64,000 nucleotides of DNA from Ruminococcus sp. (GCA_021205185.1 JAJPYB010000006.1:124001-188000); one strand, 5' to 3'; counted from the first letter of the stretch, positions 24,732 through 32,806 are shown. A program made the numbers and translations. Notes: generated by a model not told the origin, from the letters alone.

Positions 24732-27695
24732 TTAATCGCTTCCGACCGATATTTCAAGGTCTTCAAGTTTTCTCTCAATCTCGCTGTTAATATCCTTGTT
24801 GTACCACATCAGAGTATCTCTTGGATTTTCTGAATTATTAACAGTTTCTCTGAAAGCGTTCATTATATTTCTCGTTACAGCATATGAAGCAGGAATTACA
24901 GGAATCTCATCTTGTGTTTCAAACTGTGCAAGAAGCTTTGTCATATCCGATGTGCTCCATGAAAGCTGCTCAAGAGCTTCGAGGTTCGCAGTATCAAATC
25001 TACCCATTGTGCCCATTACAGCTTCAATGTCATAAGCGTACTCAACCTGAGTTTCAGTAGAAGTAAACCACTTGATAAACTCCCAAGCTGCCTCCTGGTT
25101 TTCGCACTTCTTAAAGATTATAGCGCCCGTACCTGTTGAGTTAGCTGTGTGGTCGATTGTTCCGTCCTCCTGAAGAGTTCCCGGAACTGTTGTCATTCCC
25201 CAGCAGCCCTTGATTTCAGGTGCTGATACTGTTACCTGATTATAGAATGTATACGGCTGAATCAAAAGCGGCATATCACCGGTTCTGAATCTTGTAAAGC
25301 CGTCGTACTGCTGATCAAACGAATATGTTGTATAGAACTTTGTCCATGTGGTGAATGCGTCAATTGCTTCCTGCTGGTCAAAGGTTGTTGACGTCTGATC
25401 CTCTGTATAGTAGTTAAGTCCCTGCTGAAGCATCAGCATAGCGAATGTGTTACCGGCTTCAACTGTTGTAGAAACTACCGCAGTACCGTTTGCAGATGTG
25501 TTCTGAGTTGTAGGAAGTACAAGTCCTACTTCCATATAGTTGCTCTGAAGTACAGGGAGAATATCAATCAGGTCGTCCCATGTTTTAATATCCTCTTCAG
25601 CGTCGATTCCATACTCCTCTAAAATGTCTTCTCGGTAGAACATCATCGGTATCGTCTGACTGACAGGCAATCCGTAAGTTCCGCCGTTGTACTCATACAA
25701 AACAGAAGCATTTTCCTGGAATCTCGTCATAACCTCATCATAGTCGTCAAAGGTTGTAAGGTCCGTTAAAACGTCACGCGCGGCTAGCTGTATCGGGAAG
25801 TCTCCTCCGATAAACAGCGCTATGTCCGGACCCTTGCCGGCGAGCGTCGCTTCGACTATACCTCCTTGAACCAGATTTACGGTTATCTTTGTATCGCTTG
25901 TCGGGTTAAAGTCACTTTCTACTAGCTGGTTTACAACCTGCGCCTGGTCACGTCCTAAAGATACCCAGCATACCAGCGAGTCTTCGGTTTCTGTTGAAAG
26001 TGAGTTATAATCCTCAAAGAAGGAACCGATGAAAGCCTGGAAGCCAAATGAAAGGCTGTCGAGGAATCCCTCGTCGACTGAATCGAAATCCTTACCCGCA
26101 GGAGCTAACTGGAACATATCAATTTCCAGCGGCTGCTCTCTGTATTCTCTCATCCATGATGAAACTGATGTGATGTTATCCTTGATCTGAGAAAGGTTTG
26201 AAGGAATGTTTATAGGTCTGTCAACACAGTTGTCCAGAACGATTGCCATCTTTTCAAGCGTAACCGCTTCTGAACCTGCAACACCTGAAAGTGCTTCGAT
26301 TTCGTCCTTCTTGGCGATAAGCTCATCGCTCAAACGCTCGAAATCGCTGATAATATCAGGAAGGACCTTGTCTATCTGATAGTCGTTGTACTCGTCCGGA
26401 TCAGGACCTGTTATCTGACGAATCTTTCTGTAGTAGCTTGTAATCTCGTATACTACGTCGTCAAGCTCTGCCATTATATCTCCGATTTCTCCAGGAATTG
26501 CTTCAAGAGTAATCGTGTGAGTTCCAGCTTCGAGATAATAATAGATGTCGTTTCCGTCCTCGTCCTGAGGTGTTGTAACCGTCCAGTCGGAAGAATAGTA
26601 GAACTTGATCTGCTCGCTCTCGGTGTTTGGAACAACTCCGTCGATGTAGAGCTTTCTGTTTGAATAAAGACCTCTCATCTGATCCTGTCTGCCGCGGATA
26701 CCTAATTTATAGTATCCCGACGTTTCAACCTCAACCTCCCATGTTATTGATTGAGTTGACTGCGACCAGTTTTCAGAACCGATTGTGTTATACTTTGTCT
26801 TTGTAGGGTCTGACGGCTGTGTGATAGATGAGTTTCTGTCACTTGTAGGGGATAATGTTCTGTCAGACTTATAAATTGCGTCCTCGCCCTGAACTGTAAT
26901 AACGTCTGCGTCGCTGTTAGCTTCAAGCTCAGAATCGCTCGGAGCTACGTAAGCTTCAGTTTCAGGTTCCTGAGTAAGCTTGATGCTCTCGATAGCAAAT
27001 TGAGCCTTTACAGATTCAAGAGTGACTGTATGCTCACCAGCTTCAAAATAGAACCAAAGAGCGTCGTTGTAAAGTCCGTCGATGTCCTTCAAGTAGGTTT
27101 CCTGCCAGCAAACCTCTTCAACCTGTCCAGGTCTGATGTCGTTACCGTTGTCGTCCTTCTTGATGTCCTCCTCGTTTACCCATCTCTTGGATAATGTAAT
27201 ACGAGTAGCGGTGTCGTATGGAGCCTCCCCGTCAATTTGTAGCTCAAGCTCAACGCTGTCTGTTGAACCTGCTAACGCCTCGTAGCTAATTGTTATTGCG
27301 TAAAGTCCGCTCTCTGCAACAGTTACAGGAAAGCTTACGCTTCCGTCCTGATTTGCCCATTTCAAAGCTGTCTTTCCGTCAACCTCTTCAACTGAAAGCT
27401 CAGCTACAGAGTCGCCTGTATATTCCGGCTGATATTCGCTTGAATAGATATAGCCCTCGTCGTCGGCTACCTCTGGACGAGTTTCGTCTGCATACATCTC
27501 ACGATAGTCTATGTATGAAGGAACGTCGTCCGACTCGTCTTCGTCTTCGTCAAGATCAAGATCGTCGTCAGCAGTTTCAGAAGCGGTAGTTGTATCCTGC
27601 TCTTCGTCATCTGCATAAACGGCAACCGCCGATGAAGCGAACGTCGTCAAAGCAAGCGAAAAAGCTAAAACTCTCATCAAAAGTTTGTGTTTCAC
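24732..27695 (-). CDS. Very large exported solute-binding protein with N-terminal carbohydrate-binding-like modules (operon gene 3)
   Basis: 987 residues from GTG 27695 (AAAGGTGG upstream). Signal peptide 1-28 (ends VYA) lacks a lipobox cysteine. After an acidic spacer come two beta-sandwich modules at about 100-250 and 265-420; both carry the ESGLYAITISYE / TSGYYKLGIRG and EAGEHTVTLESV / EAGTHTITLEAIPG pattern of CBM6/35-like or galactose-binding folds. A helical stretch (about 425-560) follows, then a family 1 sugar-binding lobe pair (about 565-970: GKGPDIALFIGGDFPIQLA, LPVSQTIPMMFYRED, NSTGTGAIIFKK). This is twice the length of an ordinary solute-binding protein. Together with the permeases it defines an importer-like unit of unknown substrate. 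Confidence 0.88.
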   Translation of the reverse strand: MKHKLLMRVLAFSLALTTFASSAVAVYADDEEQDTTTASETADDDLDLDEDEDESDDVPSYIDYREMYADETRPEVADDEGYIYSSEYQPEYTGDSVAELSVEEVDGKTALKWANQDGSVSFPVTVAESGLYAITISYEALAGSTDSVELELQIDGEAPYDTATRITLSKRWVNEEDIKKDDNGNDIRPGQVEEVCWQETYLKDIDGLYNDALWFYFEAGEHTVTLESVKAQFAIESIKLTQEPETEAYVAPSDSELEANSDADVITVQGEDAIYKSDRTLSPTSDRNSSITQPSDPTKTKYNTIGSENWSQSTQSITWEVEVETSGYYKLGIRGRQDQMRGLYSNRKLYIDGVVPNTESEQIKFYYSSDWTVTTPQDEDGNDIYYYLEAGTHTITLEAIPGEIGDIMAELDDVVYEITSYYRKIRQITGPDPDEYNDYQIDKVLPDIISDFERLSDELIAKKDEIEALSGVAGSEAVTLEKMAIVLDNCVDRPINIPSNLSQIKDNITSVSSWMREYREQPLEIDMFQLAPAGKDFDSVDEGFLDSLSFGFQAFIGSFFEDYNSLSTETEDSLVCWVSLGRDQAQVVNQLVESDFNPTSDTKITVNLVQGGIVEATLAGKGPDIALFIGGDFPIQLAARDVLTDLTTFDDYDEVMTRFQENASVLYEYNGGTYGLPVSQTIPMMFYREDILEEYGIDAEEDIKTWDDLIDILPVLQSNYMEVGLVLPTTQNTSANGTAVVSTTVEAGNTFAMLMLQQGLNYYTEDQTSTTFDQQEAIDAFTTWTKFYTTYSFDQQYDGFTRFRTGDMPLLIQPYTFYNQVTVSAPEIKGCWGMTTVPGTLQEDGTIDHTANSTGTGAIIFKKCENQEAAWEFIKWFTSTETQVEYAYDIEAVMGTMGRFDTANLEALEQLSWSTSDMTKLLAQFETQDEIPVIPASYAVTRNIMNAFRETVNNSENPRDTLMWYNKDINSEIERKLEDLEISVGSD

Positions 27696-27768
27696 AGTGT
27701 ATCCACCTTTCCTATAAAATGTTTTCGCCGATTTATTATTTCCCTACAACGGGTGAAAGCGATATTTG

Positions 27769-28746
27769 TCAGGTTGATTTAAAAATCTGGATTTTTCCAG
27801 ATTGTTCATCAAGCTCAACCTTCAGCTTATCTCCGCCCTTGATTCCGAGCGTTTCAAGATAATCCTTTGGAATCTGAAGCCGTCCTGAGCGGTCAAGCAC
27901 TATCAGCTCCTCCGGCTGGGAGTCTTCAAGCTGCGACTTATCGCCCTTTTCGGCAATGTCTTCAAGATTTCCGCCGAGGTCTTTGATCTCTTCGGCATAG
28001 GATTTCTTTCTTATAATTTCAGAGCTTGTTCTGCCATCTCTGATAGCAACTACCCTGTCTATGTGCTTTGCAAGCTTAACGTCGTGGGTAACAATTACAA
28101 CTGTTATCCCCTCGGTTCTGTTAAGCTCCTTGAAAATGTCGAGAATTACGTTCGACGTTTTGGTATCAACCGCTCCTGTCGGCTCGTCGGCGAGCAAAAG
28201 CTTCGGAGAATTCGCAAGTGCTATTGCAATTGCTACTCTTTGCTGCTCTCCTCCTGACATCTGGTCAAGTCGTGAGCCTGCACGGTTTGAAAGTCCTACC
28301 TTGTCAAGCAGCTCAAGCGCTCTTTCACGCCGCTGCTTTGAACCCTTCAGGAGCATTGGCATTTCAACATTCTGAACTGCCGTCAGATACGGAATAAGGT
28401 TTCTCGCATTATTCTGCCACACAAAACCAACCGTATTTCTCTTGTACTCCATATAATCTCTGTCGGAAAATTTAAGCAAGTTCTTTCCGTCTACGGTAAG
28501 GCTTCCTGCGCTCGGCTTATCAAGTCCTCCGAGCATATTGAGCAGCGTACTTTTACCGCTTCCTGAATTTCCGACAATCGCCATCAGCTCTCCACGCTTG
28601 ACGTCAAGGTCCAGGCCTTGAAGAGCTACTACCTCAACCTCGCTTGTTTTGTAAATTTTTACGAGGTTTTCACAGCGTATCATATACTCGTCATTTATGT
28701 CTGCTATATTATTTTCATCAACTAAAGTGTCACTCAACAATCTCAC
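27769..28746 (-). CDS. MacB/LolD-type ABC ATPase with C-terminal AbrB-like domain (operon gene 2)
   Basis: 325 residues. Residues about 20-255 form a complete nucleotide-binding domain: Walker A GNSGSGKST, Q-loop WQNN, signature MSGGEQQRVAIAIALA, Walker B LLLADEPTGAVD, H-loop THD. It belongs to the FtsE/LolD/MacB class, not to the MalK class. After a polar linker the last 48 residues (278-325) read LDRSGRLQIPKDYLETLGIK then GGDKLKVELDEQSGKIQIFK, which is an AbrB/SpoVT swapped-hairpin pattern normally found in DNA-binding regulators. Such a fusion is unusual. The start (GTG 28746, or TTG 28740/28737) overlaps the upstream ATPase gene by up to 17 bases, so the two are translationally coupled. 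Confidence 0.88.
   Translation of the reverse strand: MRLLSDTLVDENNIADINDEYMIRCENLVKIYKTSEVEVVALQGLDLDVKRGELMAIVGNSGSGKSTLLNMLGGLDKPSAGSLTVDGKNLLKFSDRDYMEYKRNTVGFVWQNNARNLIPYLTAVQNVEMPMLLKGSKQRRERALELLDKVGLSNRAGSRLDQMSGGEQQRVAIAIALANSPKLLLADEPTGAVDTKTSNVILDIFKELNRTEGITVVIVTHDVKLAKHIDRVVAIRDGRTSSEIIRKKSYAEEIKDLGGNLEDIAEKGDKSQLEDSQPEELIVLDRSGRLQIPKDYLETLGIKGGDKLKVELDEQSGKIQIFKST
27772..27915 (-). other. AbrB/SpoVT-like domain coding segment
   Basis: Covers residues 278-325 of the ABC ATPase. SGRLQIPKDYLETLGIKGG has the 'x-I-P-x-x-x-R/L-x-x-L-x-I-x-x-G-D' spacing of AbrB-fold proteins. Confidence 0.7.
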
Positions 28747-29407
28747 CGTCCTCTAGTGTGTAAACCTTATCGGCTACATCCATCATGCTGGGGTCGTGAG
28801 TGGTCATAACAATTGTCATTCCCTCTTTTGCGACAAGCTCTTTGAATAGCTTTACTATGTACAGTGCCGTCTGAGTGTCAAGCTCTGCGGTAGGCTCGTC
28901 GGCAAAAATAATCTTTGGCGAGTGTGCAATCGCTCTTGCAATCGCTACTCTCTGCTGCTCGCCTCCGCTCATCTCACCGGGTCGGTGATGCATTCTTTTA
29001 GCAAGGCCGACGTTTGCCAGGCATTCCTTGACTCTTTCATCCCGCTTCGCTGCCGGGTATCCCGAAAGCCGAAGTCCGAACTCAACATTTTCATATCCGG
29101 TCATACTGGATATGAGCGCAACAGACTGGAATACAAACGCCATATCATATCGCCGTTTTTCATCCCTTTGTCCATCACTGAGCGATGTAAGGTCCTCGTC
29201 GAGAAACATTACCTTTCCTTCGGTGGGTCGGTCGAGACAGCCTAAAATGTTTATAAGTGTTGTCTTTCCGCTTCCCGAACGTCCTCTCAAGACGGTAAGC
29301 TTGCCCTGCTCTATTTCAATATTTATATTTTTAAGCGCATGAACAATATTCTGATCGCTGATTTTAAAATCTCTGCTGACGTTTTCAGCAGATAATATAA
29401 CGCTCAA
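28730..29407 (-). CDS. MacB/LolD-type ABC ATPase (operon gene 1)
   Basis: About 225 residues from TTG 29407 (LSVILSAENVSRDF) with a GGAAGG/GGCGG purine tract upstream; an in-frame TTG at 29434 is possible. Complete nucleotide-binding domain: Walker A GRSGSGKTT, Q-loop FQSVA, signature MSGGEQQRVAIARAIA, Walker B IIFADEPTAELD, H-loop THDP. It is the exporter-type class that usually partners FtsX-like permeases, yet no FtsX-like gene is in the operon. It would form a heterodimer with the next ATPase. What it energises, the four MalF/G permeases or something else, is the central open question of the locus. Confidence 0.9.
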   Translation of the reverse strand: MSVILSAENVSRDFKISDQNIVHALKNINIEIEQGKLTVLRGRSGSGKTTLINILGCLDRPTEGKVMFLDEDLTSLSDGQRDEKRRYDMAFVFQSVALISSMTGYENVEFGLRLSGYPAAKRDERVKECLANVGLAKRMHHRPGEMSGGEQQRVAIARAIAHSPKIIFADEPTAELDTQTALYIVKLFKELVAKEGMTIVMTTHDPSMMDVADKVYTLEDGEIVE

Positions 29408-29449
29408 TGTACCGCCGCCCTTCCGAAAACGCAAAAAAGCATTTTTATT

Positions 29450-29464
29450 TGTGCAAATTGCACA
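29450..29464. promoter_or_regulatory. Inverted repeat A in the ABC operon leader
   Basis: TGTGCAAATTGCACA, a perfect 15-base palindrome around its central base, about 45 bases upstream of the first ATPase start. It resembles inverted repeat B upstream of the promoter; a LacI-like or other dimeric regulator could bind both. Confidence 0.45.
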
Positions 29465-29478
29465 TTTTGATTTTTAGG

Positions 29479-29519
29479 AAAAAGAATAATAAGCTTTCTA
29501 GCACTTTTGGCTAAAAGCT
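29479..29519 (-). terminator. Terminator-like hairpin in the ABC operon leader (possible attenuator)
   Basis: Minus-strand arms AGCTTTTAGC and GCTAGAAAGCT (one bulge), then TATTATTCTTTTT, between promoter and first gene. It could attenuate the operon. Confidence 0.4.
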
Positions 29520-29601
29520 ACTATAAATCCCCCATTTTCGCACCCATTTTTTAGCAAATGAAACAAATAATCGCCAATCTGAGCGCAATTTTCTATTCAT
29601 A

Positions 29602-29630
29602 ATTATAGCAAAAAGGCTTGATGATGTCAA
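29602..29630 (-). promoter_or_regulatory. Sigma-A promoter of the ten-gene ABC operon
   Basis: TTGACA (29625-29630) and TATAAT (29602-29607), spacing exactly 17: a full consensus promoter on the minus strand. Confidence 0.92.
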
Positions 29631-29681
29631 GGTTTTTGTGGATTTTTACCAAATGTTTTATCTTTTAACGTGACTTCGATT

Positions 29682-29700
29682 TTTGTGCAATTTTCACAAA
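29682..29700. promoter_or_regulatory. Inverted repeat B upstream of the ABC operon promoter
   Basis: TTTGTG-N7-CACAAA, containing TGTGCAA as in repeat A, about 52 bases upstream of the -35 box. Confidence 0.4.
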
Positions 29701-29803
29701 TATGCGTGTCGAATTTTGGTGAAACAGCCTATTGACTTATAACAACTCGCTTTCTTTTGTTTAATCAATCGTCTTGTTCATAAATTGTTCAGTAATTCGT
29801 TAC

Positions 29804-29841
29804 AAAAAATACCGCCTGCCCACAACGTGTGAGCAAGCGGT
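29804..29841 (-). terminator. Terminator of the thrS operon
   Basis: Minus-strand arms ACCGCTTGCTCACA/TGTGGGCAGGCGGT followed by ATTTTTT. Confidence 0.88.
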
Positions 29842-29861
29842 TTTCTCTTTATTTTTCAGGG

Positions 29862-31820
29862 TTATCTGCCGACGCCCTTCGACTTCGTTTCGATTTCAAC
29901 TCTTAGCTTTTCGACAAGCTCGTCAGCAGGCATTGCGCCTATATCTCCCTCGTTTCTTGAACGAACCGATACAGCGTTCACTTCGACCTCCTTATCGCCG
30001 ATAACAAGCATATAAGGAATCCTGTCAAGACGAGAGTTTTTGATCTTTCTGCCGATAGTTTCATCTCGCTTATCAACTGTAACTCTCATTCCCATTTCAG
30101 TCAATCTGTCAACCAGAGCTTCAGCGTACTCAATATGCTCCTCTCCGATTGGCAGAACTCTTACCTGCTCAGGAGCAAGCCACAGAGGAAATACTCCGGC
30201 GTAATGCTCTATCATATATGCAAGCGTTCTTTCATAGCAGCCAAGCGACGTTCTGTGAATAATATACGGAAACTTTTTCTGTCCGTCCTTGTCAATATAG
30301 TACATACCGAACTTTTCAGCAAGCAGCATATCAATCTGAATTGTAACAAGGGTGTCCTCCTTGCCGAATACGTTTTTGTACTGAATGTCAAGCTTCGGAC
30401 CGTAAAATGCCGCTTCGTCAATTCCAATCTCATAATCCACTCCAAGATCGTCAAGGATTGTAGCCATTGCAGCCTGAGATGCGTCCCATTGCTCAGCGGT
30501 GCCCTCGTACTTGTTGTCGGGGTTTTCAGGATCCCATTGTGAAAATCTGAAGGTACAGTCCTCCAAAAGTCCGACAGTATCAAGCATATATTTTGCAAGC
30601 TCCAGACATCCCTTGAATTCCTCTTCAAGCTGGTCAGGGCGCAAAACGATATGTCCCTCTGAAATGGTAAACTGACGGACACGGATAAGTCCGTGCATTT
30701 CGCCGCTGTCCTCGTTTCTGAAAATGGTTGACGTTTCGCCAAGTCTCATCGGCAAATCTCTGTATGAACGCTGTCTGTTTAAATATACCTGATACTGGAA
30801 CGGACATGTCATCGGACGAAGCGCAAAGCACTCCTTTGTTTCGTCGTAAGGGTCGCCTAGTACAAACATTCCGTCAAGGTAATGATCCCAGTGACCCGAA
30901 ATTTTATAAAGCTCTCTCTTTGCGAGATACGGTGTTTTTGTAAGCAGATAGCCGTGCGCCTGCTCGGTATCTTCAACCCATCTTTGCAGCGTCTGGACAA
31001 CTCTTGCGCCCTTTGGCAGGAGTATAGGAAGTCCCTGTCCTACATAATCAACGGTTGTAAAATATTCAAGCTCACGTCCCAGCTTATTGTGATCTCTTTT
31101 CTTTGCTTCTTCAAGCTTTGCTAAATGCTCCTCGAGCATCGAAGCCTTCGGGAACGCTACCGCATAGATACGGGAAAGCATTTTGTTTTTCTCGTCGCCT
31201 CTCCAGTAAGCGCCCGTGCAGGAGGTAAGCTTTATCGCCTTTACAGGCGCCGTCGTCATAAGGTGAGGGCCTGCGCAAAGGTCAACAAACTCGCCCTGCT
31301 TGTAAAATGAAATAGGCTCGCCCTTGTCAGCGTGCTCCTGGCAAAGCTCAACCTTATAGATTTCGCCCTTCGATGAAAGGTAATCAATCGCTTCGCCCGG
31401 CGACATTTCAAACTGCTCAAGCGAGAGCCCTTCCTTTACTATCTTTTTCATTTCGTTTTCAATCTTTACAAGGTCGTCCTCGGAAAACGGAGTTTCCCTG
31501 TCAAAGTCGTAATAAAATCCGCTGTCAATCGAAGGTCCGATCGCCAGAAGAGTATCCGGGTACAGTCTTTTTACCGCCTGCGCCATAATATGCGAAGCGG
31601 TATGCCAGAAGGTTTTCTTTCCGTCGATGTCATCAAAAGTCAGAACCTCAAACGTGCAGTCGCTGTCAACTGTTGTTCTTAAATCCTTTACCTCTCCGTT
31701 GATTTTTACAGCGCAAGCCGCCTTGTAAAGTCCCATTCCTATTCCCTTTACAATTTCAGCAGCGCTTGAAGCGTTTTCGATTTCACGAACGCTTCCGTCC
31801 TTTAAAGTAAGCTTAATCAT
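29862..31820 (-). CDS. thrS: Threonyl-tRNA synthetase
   Basis: 652 residues, full length. Charges tRNA-Thr. N-terminal TGS domain (1-62), editing domain with zinc-type HTASHIMAQAVKRL and CQEHADKG, class II core with RPMTCPFQYQVY, FRNEDSGEMHGLIRVRQF, ADQW-like QWDPENPDNKY and HRTSLGCYERTLAYMIEHYA, and a C-terminal anticodon-binding domain. The gene follows a small membrane-protein gene by 18 bases, and both lie behind a T-box with an ACC threonine specifier. The ribosome-binding site AAAGGG precedes ATG 31820. Confidence 0.97.
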   Translation of the reverse strand: MIKLTLKDGSVREIENASSAAEIVKGIGMGLYKAACAVKINGEVKDLRTTVDSDCTFEVLTFDDIDGKKTFWHTASHIMAQAVKRLYPDTLLAIGPSIDSGFYYDFDRETPFSEDDLVKIENEMKKIVKEGLSLEQFEMSPGEAIDYLSSKGEIYKVELCQEHADKGEPISFYKQGEFVDLCAGPHLMTTAPVKAIKLTSCTGAYWRGDEKNKMLSRIYAVAFPKASMLEEHLAKLEEAKKRDHNKLGRELEYFTTVDYVGQGLPILLPKGARVVQTLQRWVEDTEQAHGYLLTKTPYLAKRELYKISGHWDHYLDGMFVLGDPYDETKECFALRPMTCPFQYQVYLNRQRSYRDLPMRLGETSTIFRNEDSGEMHGLIRVRQFTISEGHIVLRPDQLEEEFKGCLELAKYMLDTVGLLEDCTFRFSQWDPENPDNKYEGTAEQWDASQAAMATILDDLGVDYEIGIDEAAFYGPKLDIQYKNVFGKEDTLVTIQIDMLLAEKFGMYYIDKDGQKKFPYIIHRTSLGCYERTLAYMIEHYAGVFPLWLAPEQVRVLPIGEEHIEYAEALVDRLTEMGMRVTVDKRDETIGRKIKNSRLDRIPYMLVIGDKEVEVNAVSVRSRNEGDIGAMPADELVEKLRVEIETKSKGVGR

Positions 31821-31838
31821 AATTTCTCAATCCCTTTC

Positions 31839-32174
31839 CTAAAATATAGCATAAAAATAATAATCAATAAATACAACCGCTCCGACTGCGAAAAGCGCAA
31901 TGCTTGTCAGAAGGCTTATTACATTAAACAGCTTTCGCATTCCCTTGGAAAGCACGCTGTTGCCCTTTTCGTCAACGCACATACCGTTGTAAGCCGAATT
32001 AGACCAATAAACCAATATGAACATTATTATCGCCCAGAGCAGCGCTTCGTACATTGTTATCGTCGACTTAAAAACTGCAGCTAATAAAAACATCGCCATA
32101 ATTCCAAGCTCCAGAACGGTCGACAGAACAAACGATATTATACAGCCCTTCTTTTTAGCTTTTACTGTAAGCAT
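31839..32174 (-). CDS. Small integral membrane protein of unknown function in the thrS operon
   Basis: 111 residues with about three to four hydrophobic segments (GCIISFVLSTVLELGIMAMF, ALLWAIIMFILVYW, VISLLTSIALFAVGAVVF). I do not recognise a family. It starts at ATG 32174 with GGGAG six bases upstream, right after the T-box terminator, and ends 18 bases before thrS. It should therefore share the uncharged tRNA-Thr control. Its role in threonine metabolism, if any, is unknown. Confidence 0.72.
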   Translation of the reverse strand: MLTVKAKKKGCIISFVLSTVLELGIMAMFLLAAVFKSTITMYEALLWAIIMFILVYWSNSAYNGMCVDEKGNSVLSKGMRKLFNVISLLTSIALFAVGAVVFIDYYFYAIF

Positions 32175-32191
32175 AGCATACTCCCTTCTTT

Positions 32192-32430
32192 AAAAACAAA
32201 ATCCCGATATTCAGCAACGCTCTGAACATCGGGACGAATTTACTCGTGGTTCCACCCAACTTTCCAACCCTTTTACGGTTGGCTTTGATGCCTTTAACGC
32301 AGGCTTGCGGCGTTTATTAGACGCTCTCAAAAGCGGTGTTCCCGATTGCCTCCCTAGTAAGCGAAATTTCAGCCTGACGTTTCGCTCTCTCTGCTCTAAA
32401 GACTGCTGCAACAGGACTTCTTTATCAACA
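32192..32430 (-). ncRNA. T-box riboswitch, threonine type
   Basis: On the minus strand an AGAGAG-containing stem I region (about 32390), a specifier candidate ACC (32335-32337, after GGGAAC), the T-box core GGGTGGAACCACG (32245-32257) and a Rho-independent terminator (32192-32234; arms with CCCGAT/ATCGGG, then TTTTGTTTTT). It senses uncharged tRNA-Thr and lets transcription continue into the membrane-protein gene and thrS. Confidence 0.95.
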
Positions 32431-32457
32431 AATTGAAGTATTTAAATTGTTGCCTTA

Positions 32458-32486
32458 ATTGTAGCACTATTGAACACTATTGTCAA
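32458..32486 (-). promoter_or_regulatory. Promoter of the T-box/thrS operon
   Basis: TTGACA (32481-32486), 17 bases, TACAAT (32458-32463) on the minus strand. Confidence 0.9.
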
Positions 32487-32533
32487 GAGAAGAGGAAAAA
32501 TCTTTTGTATTTTGGTTAATTGCACCAAAAGGC

Positions 32534-32562
32534 TTGACACAAGAATGTATTTGGGATATAAT
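32534..32562 (+). promoter_or_regulatory. Promoter of the RNase Y gene
   Basis: TTGACA (32534-32539), 17 bases, TATAAT (32557-32562): full consensus, divergent from the thrS promoter. Confidence 0.92.
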
Positions 32563-32806
32563 ATTTTTGTATATTATGTATTTATGCAATTGAAATGTGT
32601 GCAGCAGACGGCAGAAATTGCTGTTTGGCAGCGCGTTTTATTGTGTTAATAGATATTATCACTCTTTTTATACATTACTCCCGAGGGTGTATGTTTAAAT
32701 ATAACGGGGATATTCCCCTGACCTTTAAAATTTAATATTGAGCATAACGCCTTCGAGGGTACGTATCCAATAAAAATACAGACTGAGAAGGAGGAAGCTT
32801 AAAATC
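32563..32806 (+). other. Long RNase Y leader
   Basis: About 235 bases of untranslated leader between promoter and ATG. It contains possible hairpins (ATACA...TGTAT around CTCCCGAGGG near 32670-32695; GGGGATATTCCCC near 32706; CGCCTTCGAGGGTACG near 32748). No known riboswitch recognised. Confidence 0.5.

Larger units (their letters stand above)
29435..29861. other. Regulatory region between the ABC operon and thrS
   Basis: No gene. It holds the ABC operon promoter, a leader of about 190 bases with a terminator-like hairpin, two related inverted repeats and the thrS terminator, each listed separately. The stretch is strongly AT-rich. Confidence 0.8.
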
